Source of the DNA: Crotalaria pallida
Taxonomy: Eukaryota > Streptophyta > Magnoliopsida > Fabales > Fabaceae
Direction of reading: 5' to 3'
Assembly: GCA_037953625.1 (NCBI GenBank)
Contig: CM075651.1
Coordinates: 141,512,501-141,576,500 of the forward strand
Length of the DNA stretch: 64,000 nt
Numbering within the stretch: the first letter of the stretch is position 1; every line of letters begins with the position of its first letter. Under the pieces are notes generated by a model. That model saw nothing but the letters and a program-made list of their open reading frames with translations. It did no database searches and was not told the origin of the DNA. The position numbers were made by a program, and so were the translations under genes. Shown here one piece after another: positions 47,115 to 58,030 of the stretch.

Positions 47115-48464
47115 TTACGCCATTGCCATAAATAGTATGCAACATAAGAAAATACGTCCCCAAGCTTGACTTGAGTGATTTTCCCAGCTTCTCATGAAGT
47201 TTTCACAGCACCATGCATGAAGATCACTGCTGAAAAAGGAGTGTTTCTCTTCTGGTTTGATTAGGGCGCACCATAGATGCTTAGCTTTTTCACAATCCCT
47301 CTTTGCATGGATGGTAGTCTCATTCTCTTCACTGCACAGCGGACAATGAGCTTCACCAAGGCCCCACTTGTGCTTTCTTTCATTTGTTAAAAGTCTATCA
47401 TGGCCAACCTTCCATCCCTGAAATTTCCACCATTCTGGGCAGCTAACACGCCATAAATTTTGCCAAGGGATTTGCTCCACTGGTGCTATATTGTTGTTGA
47501 TAACATCGAAAGCGCTTCTCACAGTGAAGCAACCGTTATCCGAGGCTCCCCATATGGTATGATCATCTCCCAATTCGGCATTGGGGGGAGGAATTGAGTG
47601 GAGTCTTCTTAAAATATCATCATTAACCAAATGTTGTAAGGCTGTATAGTTCCATTCACCACTGGGACCCTGCATATCACAAACAAAAGTCATATCAATA
47701 TCTATATTGATAGGAGTAATAGCATGATCCTTTAGAATTATGTTGTCCCCAATCCAACTATCTTTCCAAAACCATGTCCCTCTTACGTTTCCAATACTGA
47801 AATCCTTGCGTAACACAACAGTAGGCCAAAGGGCTACCATTCTCTTCCACAGCGCTGAGTCATTTTGAGAGGAGCTGGCTCGTTGAGATAAAACTTGTCC
47901 GCGACCATATTTTCCTTTAAGAACACGAACCCATAAATTATTGGGTTTTGTGATAACGCCCCAACAAAGTTTCATGATAAAAGCATCATTAAAAGTGGAT
48001 ATTTTACGAAAACCCATACCACCCTACCTCCTAGGAAGACAAATCTGATTCCAATTAATAAGGTGAGCTCTCCTGCGTTCCCTAGTGCTTCCCTAAATAA
48101 AATTTCTTTGAGCTTTCTCAATCTCGTTACAAATATTCCTAGGGATCACAGAATGCTGCATCACGTGGTTAGCCATCGAACCAATCACCGTTTTGGCCAG
48201 CGTCACCCTCCCGGCAAGAGATAAGGTATTCGCTTTCCATCCAGCCATTTTTTCAAGAAGGGGTTTGTAGCTGTCCCTCCTTCTACTATTTCCTTTCTCA
48301 ATAGAGCCAAGATAGCTGCCAATGCCTTTAGCCAGTCTGAAGCCACTAGCTTGAACGATTTCATCACTAGTTTGAAGAGGGACATTTGAAGAAAAAAATA
48401 AGCTCGTCTTCCTTTCATTAACCTTGTGCCCTGAGGACTCCCCAAAAGTTTCTAAGCAATGCAT
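47115..48464 (-). pseudogene. LINE ORF2, RT thumb region and zf-RVT domain
   Basis: 48464-48093 (CLETFGESSGHKVNERKTSL to IEKAQRNFI) follows the RT catalytic core. 48017-47115 continues in the same frame after two stops (near 48092 and 48031) and contains the zinc-binding zf-RVT region with WKVGHDRLLTNERKHKWG and CPLCSEENETTIHAKRDC. A frameshift near 47150 separates it from the RNase H part. Confidence 0.85.
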
Positions 48465-48476
48465 AATATTTCCAAG

Positions 48477-49787
48477 CTATTCCACAGAAGCTTCCGCAAA
48501 AACGAGAAGATCATCCGCAAACATTGAATGAGAGATTGAAGGACCATATCTGCCAAAATTGATTGGTTTCCATCTCCGTTTATTAACCGCATCCTTTATC
48601 AAATGAGAGAGTTTATCCATGTAAATTACGAATAAGAAAGGGGAAAGCGGGTCGCCTTGACGAATGCCACGAGTTGGAAGGAAGGAATCTGTTTTTTCAC
48701 CATTCCAAAGGATTTTAAAGGAAGCATAAGACACACAAGTATAAACAAGGTCAATGAAGTTGTCTGGCAGGTGGAGTTCCTGAAGGCACTCTTTGATGAA
48801 TTTCCAAGATATTATGTCATAAGCCTTCTCCAGGTCAAATTTAATCGACATGTAACTTTTTCTCCCTCTCATTTGTTTCACTGAGTGGACAACTTCCTGG
48901 GCTATAATGATGTTATCTTGTATATTTCTGCCTGGGACAAAACCTGCTTGGAAAGGAGAGATCCAATCCTCCATAAGAGGTTTTAATCTGTTAGCAAGAA
49001 TTTTTGAAATACATTTATAAGCAACATTGCAAAGAGCAATAGGCCTGAATTGAGCTGCATGTTGAGGAATATCAACCTTCGGGATCAGGACTAGGAGAGT
49101 AAAATTTATGAATTTGATTGCTTCCTTGTCCTGCCACACACTTTTAATAAAGTCACAAAAGCTCTTACTAATAATATCCCAATTATGTTTATAAAAAGGA
49201 GTAGGGAGTCCATCCTCCCGTGGGGCCTTAAAAGAACTCATAGAGAAGATGGTTTTCCTAATTTCATCATCATTGGCAACACAATTTAAGTTAGATAAAT
49301 CCCTATTAGAATAAGGATAAGAAATATTGCAATCAAGAATAGGACGGTTTAAGGAGTCTTCCCTGTATAGCTGTATAAAAAAGGATCTCACCATATTGCA
49401 AATAAAATCCTTATCATAGTTCCATTCACCACTGTTATCTTTTAAGGACAGGATTTTATTTTTTTTGCGCCTGCTAACAGTACGGAAATGATAGTACCTC
49501 GTATTTCTGTCACCTCCTATAATCCAATCTTTTCTGCATTTCTGGTGCCACAGAAGCTCCTCTTGGTAAAGAGCATTAGCAAGCTCTTCTTGGAGTCTTT
49601 TTTCCAGATCCTGCAAAAAGAGATTGTTTGTATAATCCCTAGAAATTTGAATGCCTCGAATCCTAGCCATAAGCTCCTTTTTGCGGCCAAAGACATTCCC
49701 AAAAACCTCTTTGTTCCAAACCTGCAATTTTGGGATAAGAGAGGAAACATTGTCAATAAAATTAATATTATTCCAGTTATCTTGCAA
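48477..49787 (-). pseudogene. LINE reverse transcriptase
   Basis: 436 codons are open. Seen: RPIALCNVAYKCISKILANR, FVPGRNIQDNIIIAQEVVH, the A-motif region FDLEKAYDIISW, GIRQGDPLSPFLF, and the catalytic MFADDLLVFAEA. The frame ends at a TAG just after FAEASVE (48477-48479). This is the best preserved part of the element. Confidence 0.9.
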
Positions 49788-50574
49788 AAAATTTTAAAAA
49801 ATTTTCATGAGTTAACCACATCGCCTGAAAGCGAAACGGGCGGTTAAAATTCCTATTTTGATTGGGATTCGTATTAAGGCAAAGAGGATGATGGTCCGAA
49901 TGAATCCGTGCCAAGAGTCTAACATAAGCATCAGGGAAATGGATATGCCAGTTGTTGTTACAAAGGCCTCTGTCAAGTTTCTTGTAGACCCTCTCATATC
50001 CAGTGCGTTGGGAGCCCCTCCAAGTGAAAGAACCACCAACTTGGCCTAGATCAATCAGGCCACACATATGAATTTTATTCAAGAAGTGTTGACATCTATT
50101 AAGATCAATGGGAGCGCCACCCTTTTTTTCTCTAGCATTAGCAATCTCATTGAAGTCACCAAAGAGGAGCCAATCACTATCTTCAGCTAGATGTTGTTCA
50201 AAATCCAGCATATTATCCCACAGCTCGTTTCATTCATCTTTACGGGGGCTTGCATAGATGGCTGAAAGAAACCAACTCTTATAGTTATCCTCTTGAATTA
50301 GAACATGAAGGACCTGTGTTTCGTTTCAAATATCTTGAATCACCAAGTTATCATTGTTCCATAACACCCAAATTCCCCCTGAATAGCCATTTGCCTCACT
50401 AATAAGATAGTTGCGGAAACCCAGCTTGCGTACTGTATTACGTGCAATCTGGCCACTACATCTTGGTTCCTGAATGACCACAAGATCCGGATTTTGCATA
50501 GCCACCATGTTGCGAAAGGTTCTTCTGAATTCTAGTCCTCTCGCTCCACGAACATTCCAAGAGATGACAATCAT
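49777..50574 (-). pseudogene. LINE AP-like endonuclease
   Basis: Starts MIVISWNVRGARG at 50574, with QEPRCSG metal-site region, DWLLFGDFNE, and HSDHHPLC at the C-terminal end, the usual order in L1-type endonucleases. In-frame stops occur after VIQDI (50326) and near 50229. A 10-bp tandem duplication at about 49785-49804 then shifts the frame into the RT. Confidence 0.88.
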
Positions 50575-50630
50575 TGGAATAGTTTGGGTTGTTGATCTTT
50601 AAGACCCGAGCTGCTTGGATAATCAATATC

Positions 50631-51814
50631 CTATTGTACACTATTTATTCCCTCCTTCGGCTCATCTATTTCCATAGAGACCTCAGGTGGTTTTGGAGCC
50701 ACATTACCAAAGTTGTTAGGTCCTATTTGTCTTTGGATTAAAGCTATCTCCTCATGATTTGGAATCAGGACTCGAGAGTAGAAACTATCAATGGAGCCCT
50801 TCCATTGCTTTTCAAGAATTTTCATTTTGTGTAGAATTTCCATTTCTCTCTCTTTTCTGTTACGCTTCTCATCTTCATCAGGTTTTTTCGTAGAAACAGG
50901 TTCTATTTCATTCCGTTGTAGAGACGAAGTTTGAGCTTGCTGCGTTTTTAGAATGATCTTTTTCGCTTGCATGTTGTTGTTGTTCCCCTTTGTTTGTGTG
51001 TTTTTTCCAGCCTAAGGGTTACGAACCCTTGTTTCAGTCCTTTGCATGGGCATGGGCCCCACCTGTTTATTTTTTCCATCCTTGTCATAACCTGTATCCA
51101 CGCTTTTGTTATTGTTGTTGTCCTCAGGGCCCTTTTCTTCATTTAGAATTTCATATCTAGATCCTGAGTTTTTTGCATTGTGATGATTAGCATCCTTCTT
51201 TTTTTGTTGCTCTTCCCTTAAACCTCGGATTCCTTTGAACCATCATCCAGGGCCCGAAATGGGAAAGGTTATCATTACTGATTTTGGGAGGATTCTGCGC
51301 AATCATTATCGTCTTGTTGCTTTGGTCAACAGCATCAATAATTTCCTTTTCTGGTTGGATGGTGATCTGATTATTGATGTTATCGTTATTCTCCGTTGAT
51401 CTCGCGTCTGTCTCTACCATGTCAGCGTCGGTCGTGTTTTGCTCAACCACCGTAGACCCAATGTTTGCCGGCGTGGGTACTGTAAGTGCAACATCTTGTT
51501 CTGTACAATGGTCAATTTTATGCCCATATTTTCCACACTTGTAACATATCAAGTGTAAGCCTTCATATTCCAGATTAATTTACATCCCAAAGGCTTTCAC
51601 TTTTGGTATTAGTTATTTCTTTAGATCTATCTCCACACATATTCTAGCAAATTTTGCTCTGGAATGGACTGATGTGGTGTGATCGATCTTCAACATCGTG
51701 CCAATCTTGTTTCCAATGCGACGAAGGAAGCTGAAATTATAGAGTTCCATGTCAAGATTTGGGATACGAACCCAAACAACAACTTTGGTTACTTTCTGTT
51801 CACCTTGCATGAAG
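50631..51814 (-). pseudogene. LINE ORF1, C-terminal part
   Basis: After the solo LTR, DUF4283 continues with VVVWVRIPNLDMELYNFSFL, then a CCHC knuckle CYKCGKYGHKIDHC (CX2CX4HX4C) near 51500-51545, a low-complexity Asn-rich linker, and a basic tail ending GINSVQ at 50631. Several stops and frameshifts separate these pieces. ORF1 protein binds RNA in active relatives. Confidence 0.82.
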
Positions 51815-53645
51815 AGTGGTGTCACGACCCTTTCTCGGCCATGACTGGCGCACAGGCTATGGCTCAAACACTTACATAACCTGGCAAGCCTAAAAGAAAG
51901 AATATCTAGACAAACATCGCTATTGTTATTATTATTATTTTCTAGAGCGCAATCAACCATGAAATAAAAGAAAAAATGTTGAATATTCAACATTCCCTTC
52001 CAACAATAGTGACTTCAGTATGATAGTATTAAATAACAGCCCAAACAATATATTAAGAACCTATCACATTCAGGTGAATGCTCATTTATTTTAAAAATAA
52101 TAATAATAATACGAAACATTCCTACTTCCTATAGCTGCAAAAGGAAAACTTCTGGAGTCTAACGAAATAGCCACCCAAAATCATGGAGGCCTACCAAAAA
52201 GAGAAACAAACAGCAAGATCTAGGTAGAACAGCAACTCCCAAGATCCCACTACTCAGCGACCTGCGAATCTGTAGGGAAAGGAGGGGGTGAGTCACACAG
52301 ACTCAATGAGGGCATAATGTACAAAACATACGAAACAAAAACATATACTTGCATGGGTGATCAACTTAAGTGAATAACAACTAAGTAAGTAATTAGCTGA
52401 AAGTATATAATTTTCCTGCTGATCAAGAGAAATATAACTCAAACTTTATAAAAAAAATAACAATAATAATGTATATTGCCATATGTGAAACCATGCGTAA
52501 ATTTTAACAGGAAGGCTATTTCAAGTATTTTCTATGTACACACATAGGTTGCATTATCTCTTCGTGGCGACGAACGGTATGGTCGTATTATCTCTCCGTC
52601 ACGACAAAACGGTACAGTCGTATTATCTCTTCATCACGACAAACGGTATGGTCGTATTATCTCTTCGTCATGACAAACGGTATAGTCGTATTATCTCTTT
52701 GTCATGACAAAACGGTATCCCAATAAGAAGCTCATTATACATTAAATATAAGCCATATAAAAGTTAAAAAAAAATATATCATAATTTAAATCCATAAATC
52801 ATATCACTGAAAAAAAATATAAAAGAAAATATATATACATATATATATATATATGAAATATAACCACATAAAAAAAAATATGTTGCTAAGTAAATTATCC
52901 ACTCACAGAAATGGAGAATCAACCCAACTACTCTCCAGCAACTTCGGGAGAAGCGAGCGACACAGAACCACCAATTGTATCTTATCATAATAAACATGCT
53001 TAGAATATTTACACGGTGAACATTAACAAACCAACAACCTCTCAAAATTTGCCCCAGACCTTTATTTCATTGTCCTCTATAATATGCTAAATGCTCACAA
53101 AAACCCATTAACTATATGACCTACCTTATATGAGTAAACTAACAAAACCAAGTCTATGCTATAATTTACAGTTCTCAATTCACAGAGTTTAGGATCTGTA
53201 GCAAACTATCAGATAATAAATATGACAAGATTTAGAAAATTTACCTTGAATTCGAGAGACTAGCAGATATAAAATCGCACTCACAAGTTTTAACAATTGG
53301 ACAAGGATGAAGATTTGGGAATTGATTTACTTTGAGTGGCGGCACCCTTTGCTTCTAACGCACAGAGGGAGATAGATTTCCTTCTTTTTTTTTTTTCCCT
53401 TTTGATGCAACTAACCTGGGTGGGGGGTGGGCTTACGGTTTTCTATTTTTTTTGTTCTTTTACTTTTTTTTTTTTGTGTTTTGTTGTATACCCCTTCTTC
53501 TTTTTAAGTTATCGACCACCCCTTCTTTTTTTTATTAGTTATTGACCCCCTTCCTGCTTTTTTTTTTTTTTTTTACATCTTTTATTATTTTTTTTGTTAT
53601 TTTTTTTTTCTATTATATACTAACGAAACGATGTGTCACAAGTGA
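51815..53645 (+). mobile_element. Solo LTR inserted in the LINE ORF1
   Basis: The 1821-bp sequence 51820-53640 begins TGTCACGACCCTTTCTCGG and ends ATGTGTCACA (TG..CA), with flanks AGTGG (51815-51819) and AGTGA (53641-53645): a 5-bp target duplication with one substitution. It interrupts DUF4283 exactly between YLIVQW and the residues PLFMQGEQKV. It has no coding capacity and no internal region, as expected after LTR-LTR recombination. The T-rich 53365-53625 may belong to U3 or U5. Which family it came from is not known. Confidence 0.85.
52551..52718. repeat. Minisatellite inside the solo LTR
   Basis: Five tandem units of 34-35 bp, each close to GTATTATCTCTTCGTCACGA then CAAACGGTATGGTC. Variation between units is mostly C/T. 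Confidence 0.9.
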
Positions 53646-54281
53646 CCTTCACCATTGGACAATAAGATAATGGTCTGCCACTTTCCAAGGTCCTTCGTAA
53701 AGGGCATGTTTATAATTCGATTCGGCGGTGAATTGGACCAGAAAGTAGCCTTTAGGCATTTCAATAATCTTGATAGCACCTTCCTTCACCCAGCTCCTTT
53801 GGAGTTTATTCTCTAATATTCTTGGGTTTATTCTCTTACCCAAGACATTAACTATCAGAGAGTTTCTCCATGGTGTGCACCGTTCATCAAATTCCTCCTT
53901 TGAAATAGTAATCTCGGGGCAAGGATCAAAAGGCTCATCAGAAGGATCTTCCACTGGTTCTTTGTACCACCTATTCTCAACAAGATCTTCATCATCCTCA
54001 TGTATTTCCCATGTTGTTCCTCCTCCCATAGATTTTAGCAACGATTCCTTATAGGAACACTGAGTGGGAGAAATATTGATAGCAGTTGAATCATCTTTCT
54101 CTGTTGATGCATCCATAGGCGAGGTTGAAGAGTTATCATCTGACGAAGTCTTAATCTTTTTTATGCTCCTATCTTTCAGATCATCCTCTTGGACAGAGGA
54201 TTCACCATTGTTTTTCTCAGCATCTTTTGAAAACCCTAGCAGAGGATTGGTGTCCTTGAAATTCTCTCCTTTCACCAACAT
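53646..54281 (-). pseudogene. LINE ORF1, N-terminal part with DUF4283
   Basis: Opens with MLVKGENFKDTNPLLGFSKD at 54281, a Ser/Asp-rich leader, then the DUF4283 fold (RNSLIVNVLGKRINPRILEN, AIKIIEMPKGYFLVQFTAES, YEGPWKVADHYLIVQW). A TGA at 53649-53651 follows directly, just before the solo LTR insertion point. Confidence 0.85.
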
Positions 54282-54306
54282 ATTGTCTTCCCTAACTAAT
54301 ATTCTT

Positions 54307-54556
54307 AAAAGATCTGTTTTTAATAAAAAGAAACATACATTTAATATGAGAGAAAGTTATATATATATATATATAATTGAAAAAAAAAGTAAAAACATTG
54401 CCCTCACTAAGCAAGATATAGGTCCGTCCTTACATAAGGACACTCATTAGCATTTTTCATATTATTATTGGAAGGAGTTTTTAGTTAGGTGTTTGATTGT
54501 GTTTGGAAATATCAGTCTTTTGCTCATTGAGTGAAAGGACACTCTAGAAAAAAATA
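54307..54556. other. AT-rich DNA, no feature recognised
   Basis: Contains a short TA repeat at about 54358-54376. No gene. Confidence 0.5.
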
Positions 54557-54859
54557 CTACTTCCTCCGGTCCTATATATAAGGCATACTTAACTTTATTC
54601 CCCGGACCAAGGAAAATGGTTAGTTTTGTGAATTTTATGAGAATATATTGTAACATTACAATTTTATCCCCTTCACTTTACTTGGAAAGTTCACATTCAT
54701 TAATGAATAACAAAAAAACATAATTAGTGAAAGCATTTAATAAGGGCAAAAAAGAGAAAAAAACATATAATGATACATAGAAAATATAAATTAAAATGCC
54801 CTATATATATGACCAAAGATTTCTTCTAGAAGGCGCCCTATATATAGTACCATAGGGAG
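54557..54859 (-). mobile_element. Stowaway-like MITE, family A, copy 3 (inverse)
   Basis: TA flanks (54555-54556 and 54860-54861). The interior (AATATATTGTAACATTACAA, TGATACATAGAAAATATAAA) is the inverse complement of copies at 16389 and 60494. Confidence 0.82.
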
Positions 54860-54861
54860 TA

Positions 54862-55358
54862 TTGAAACTTGACTTTTTCCTCTAATGATTATGTATGTAA
54901 GTGCAAATGAGAGAAGAAAAACAATAAATAACGGGTATAGTAAGGAATGTAAAGAGACTTATAATTAAGATATAAAAAAATCTTATGGAAGATGACGTAT
55001 AATAAGGATTAGAGAAAATATTAATTATGTATTTGATATGTGAAAGAGCAATACATATCAAAAAAGAGTAAAAGAAATCTATACAGACAATACGTTTGAA
55101 TCGGTACATATATAGAGATGATGTTGAATTGGTAAATTATACTCTAAAATTTTTTAATGGAATAAATAATAAGGAAAAAAAATTCTTCAAATGAATTAAA
55201 TAAAAAAGAACGGATAAAGTGATTATATTAGTTAACTCAATTGATGAAGATACGGATATAAAATACGAGCATATGAGTTCAAATTTTGACAATTACATAA
55301 TTTCCCTCTTCCTTCTATCCATAAAAAGGCTTGTCTAAAAAAACCAAGAACAATGATA
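54862..55358. other. AT-rich intergenic DNA, no feature recognised
   Basis: Short AT-driven frames only. Confidence 0.5.
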
Positions 55359-55488
55359 AATCAATCTATAAAATCAACCTACAAAATAATTTACATTACA
55401 AGAATATGACATGTGTCATTTGTTAACCAATTAATAAGAAGTAAGTGACATATGTCACTTTTTATGTAGTGTAGGTTGATTTTGTAGG
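55359..55488. mobile_element. Small inverted-repeat MITE at the solo LTR insertion site
   Basis: ATAAAATCAACCTACAAAAT on the left and TAGGTTGATTTTGTAGG on the right are inverted repeats, with inner TGACATGTGTCA / TGACATATGTCA palindromes. The right end abuts the solo LTR, whose target copy GTAGG is part of this terminus. Confidence 0.6.
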
Positions 55489-57219
55489 TGTTAACTGGAA
55501 GTTGAAATCGACAAAAGGACAAGAATGTCGGATGTATAAGTGACGTCGATAGAAGTGTACTTAAGTCTCATGACTTAAAAGTGACTTTGAAGGAAGTGAA
55601 CGTACAACCTGACAAATGGCAGGTTTCGACAGGAGGGAGAGTATCGACGACATAAGTGATGTCGAAGGAGGTGTACTTAAGTCTCATGGCTTAAAAGTGA
55701 CTTCGAAGGACGTGTACGTGTGTCGACGGTAGGAAAAGGCGGAAGCAAGAGGTCTGTGTCGAAGGAATGTTGGCGCAAGAAAAGAGGAAGTCAGAGCCAT
55801 CATGTCAACAATGGGAACGGAAGAGTAATAATGAAGGCATTTAATGCTCCTTGTGGCTATAAAATCCCCATTTTTACGCTGGAAAAGCCATGAGCTAATA
55901 TGAGAAAACATAAGGAATGCCTTCAGGAATTCTGGAAAGAAGAAAAAAGGTTCAAAACCCACATAAGCATAAATTCGTCAAAGACTAAACATGTGGGATT
56001 AAGGTGTTCGGGTGTTGAAAAGAAAATGAGGGGATCTTCACCCCGAATACCTCCTTTATCCTCATGAATAGTGAAAGACTAAACATGTGGGATTACATAG
56101 AACCCATTTCTAATGCGTCGGATCAAGGCAAGGAACTCCGGATTGGAGGAAGCATTGAATCTGATAAATAAGCATTAGAAAGGGCTTTGTAATCTCATAG
56201 GCCAAGGTTTGTGCCCTGCTAGGGTCGACTACGGCCGTCTTTCCTATTAAAGAGGTAAAGGAATAAAGACCTCTGACGGCATTCTACTAGAAGTGTCGGA
56301 GGCATGTTTTTGATTGAATGCTGGTGAAACAACATTTAGTCAAGTTACATGTCACCGGTATCAATCAAATGCGTCTGAGACCGACAGCAGGTCGGAAATT
56401 TATTTCGACAGAAGGCCTGTTTGTCGAAAGGAGCTTGATGTCGGCTGACATCCTAGAACCAAGAGGCAGGAGCACAACAACGTCAATGCTTCGAACAACA
56501 AAGAGACTTAGACAAGAGTCAAATGGTTGCAGTCGAAGAAGAGTGCCGGTCGAAGGGGTCTCAGCAAAGATGTCACCATGGAGTCCGACAGAAGTATCCA
56601 CTAAGCCCAAACCACGACGTGGGCAGTTACATCGTGGGGGATAGCGTAGTGGGTAGTTATCAGATCGTGGGTCCTGCAGTTATGCAGAACGTGCAAGTGT
56701 GCTTTGTAAATAGTTTTCGGATTCCTATGCCTATAAATAGGAAGTCCTTAGGTTGTAATCGGGGTCGGTTGCTAGGTTGACACACATAGGCCAAAATCCT
56801 AAACGTCTCACCAGAGCAGACAAACGGAGAAACGCCATTGTAAAGAACCTCAACCTTCCACCCCTTTATATTCAATGCAATCTTTATTTTTCCGTGCACC
56901 TTTAATTACCTGCAATTTACTTTCGCGCAACTTTACGTTTCCAAGTCATTTACTTTACTGCAAATTTTTAATCGCTTTCCATTTCGATTCCGAGTCATTT
57001 ACTTCACTGCAAATTTCTAATCTCGCCACATCGTGTTCTTGGTGTCAGTTTTTTCATTTTCGCACGCGTTTTTAACGCTTTCCAATCCCATATATCAAAA
57101 AACACAAAAATACGGTCAAGTTCCTTTTGCAAGATTACCACATAACCTGTCGTTACTCACACCCATTCCATCACCGTCAGTTCGACAGGCGTCGGACGAA
57201 AAACCCCTTAAACAGTAGG
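55484..57219 (+). mobile_element. Solo LTR with 5-bp target duplication
   Basis: The 1726-bp sequence 55489-57214 starts TGTTAACTGGAAGTTGAAAT and ends CCCCTTAAACA, flanked by the perfect direct repeat GTAGG (55484-55488 and 57215-57219). A TATA box GCCTATAAATAGG lies at about 56729-56741 in plus orientation, followed by a CT-rich U5-like stretch. CGAC-rich motifs (GTCGAAGGAGGTGTACTTAA) recur in the U3-like part. No internal coding region remains. Confidence 0.87.
55540..55710. repeat. Short direct repeat within the solo LTR
   Basis: GTACTTAAGTCTCATGRCTT followed by AAAAGTGACTT occurs at about 55557-55587 and again at about 55672-55702, each preceded by a GACGTCGA or GATGTCGA motif. Confidence 0.75.
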
Positions 57220-57306
57220 TCATTCAATCATTTTTCAAAAAATAACTATATTGATTTTTGATTTTATATCCGAAAGAAACAGAGTAAATGGAAAGGAAGA
57301 ATTAGT

Positions 57307-57431
57307 ACATGTTTGGTTATGCGGTGAGTTAGTTAAAAATCAATTCTGGAATTCCAACGCTAGTAACAGTTGCTTTTGCTACAACGTGATTTTGGGTCAA
57401 AATTGATTCTGGATAAAGTAACCAAACATGC
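57307..57431. mobile_element. Hairpin MITE with ACATGTTTGGTTA termini
   Basis: ACATGTTTGGTTA and TAACCAAACATG close a 125-bp inverted repeat (AAAAATCAATTCTGGAATTC pairs with AAAATTGATTCTGGA-type sequence only partly). Possibly hAT-like, but no target duplication is evident. Confidence 0.6.
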
Positions 57432-58030
57432 CTTTACTCGTTTTCCTTCGGTTCTCAAATCCAATTACTCCTATTCAAGGTGATTTTTGATTTTTTTTTT
57501 TTTTACTTCTTCAATTTGTTGTTGTATTATTTTTTTTAATTATTATTATTATTTTTCTTTTTCGCAACGAAATGATTTAACTACACCTAACGAAATGAAT
57601 AGAAGTTCAACGTTCACACACGCTGGAGAGCAATAACTTGCCTCTAAAGAGTTGGAAAAGGTTCGTGCATATGTAGCTTGATCCAGCTAATTAAAGTTTC
57701 TAGTGTTTGTCTAACGTGACACATGTTAAGTGATTTATTACAGGTAAAGTTTTATTGCGAGATTATCTTGAAAAGCATGATACACTACTTGGTTTTTTTT
57801 CTTTAATTCTTTAAATGAGAATATGCTTTTCGTTAAAAGAAAACGTTGATAAGTGCTTAAACAGATTAGTTAATGAGGTTAAAAAAAAATTGTAATTTTA
57901 TCTTGAAAAATTGATTAATTTATACTATTAAGATTAGTAAACTTATACTTTCGGTACAACTTTTCAATTATTATATTTTTTAAGCAATGTTTTGAAGATA
58001 TTGATTAGCAAAATCCTCATTAAAATCCTT
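57432..58030. other. AT-rich intergenic DNA, no feature recognised
   Basis: No coding or repeat feature recognised. Confidence 0.5.

Larger units (their letters stand above)
46392..54306 (-). mobile_element. L1-like LINE, near full length, with 15-bp target duplication
   Basis: The perfect direct repeat CTAACTAATATTCTT lies at 46392-46406 and 54292-54306. Between them, on the minus strand, is ORF1 (DUF4283, zinc knuckle), ORF2 (endonuclease, RT, zf-RVT, RNase H) and a short 3' UTR ending in A8 (46407-46414). Without the nested solo LTR the element is about 6.06 kb. The 5' end lies only ten bases before the ORF1 ATG, so the 5' UTR is probably truncated. Both ORFs contain stops and frameshifts: it is dead, although its target duplication is still identical. 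Confidence 0.92.

Noticed and set aside
52600..52720. CRISPR-like array in the solo LTR
   Set aside because: Units are contiguous with no unique spacers and sit in a plant LTR, so it is an ordinary minisatellite.
53336..53640. T-rich membrane-protein-like frame
   Set aside because: It is poly(T) sequence at the end of the solo LTR, producing Phe/Leu runs.
55684..56899. Frames of 79-108 codons within the second solo LTR
   Set aside because: They lie inside a sequence with TG..CA ends and a perfect target duplication, overlap on both strands, and have no recognisable domain.
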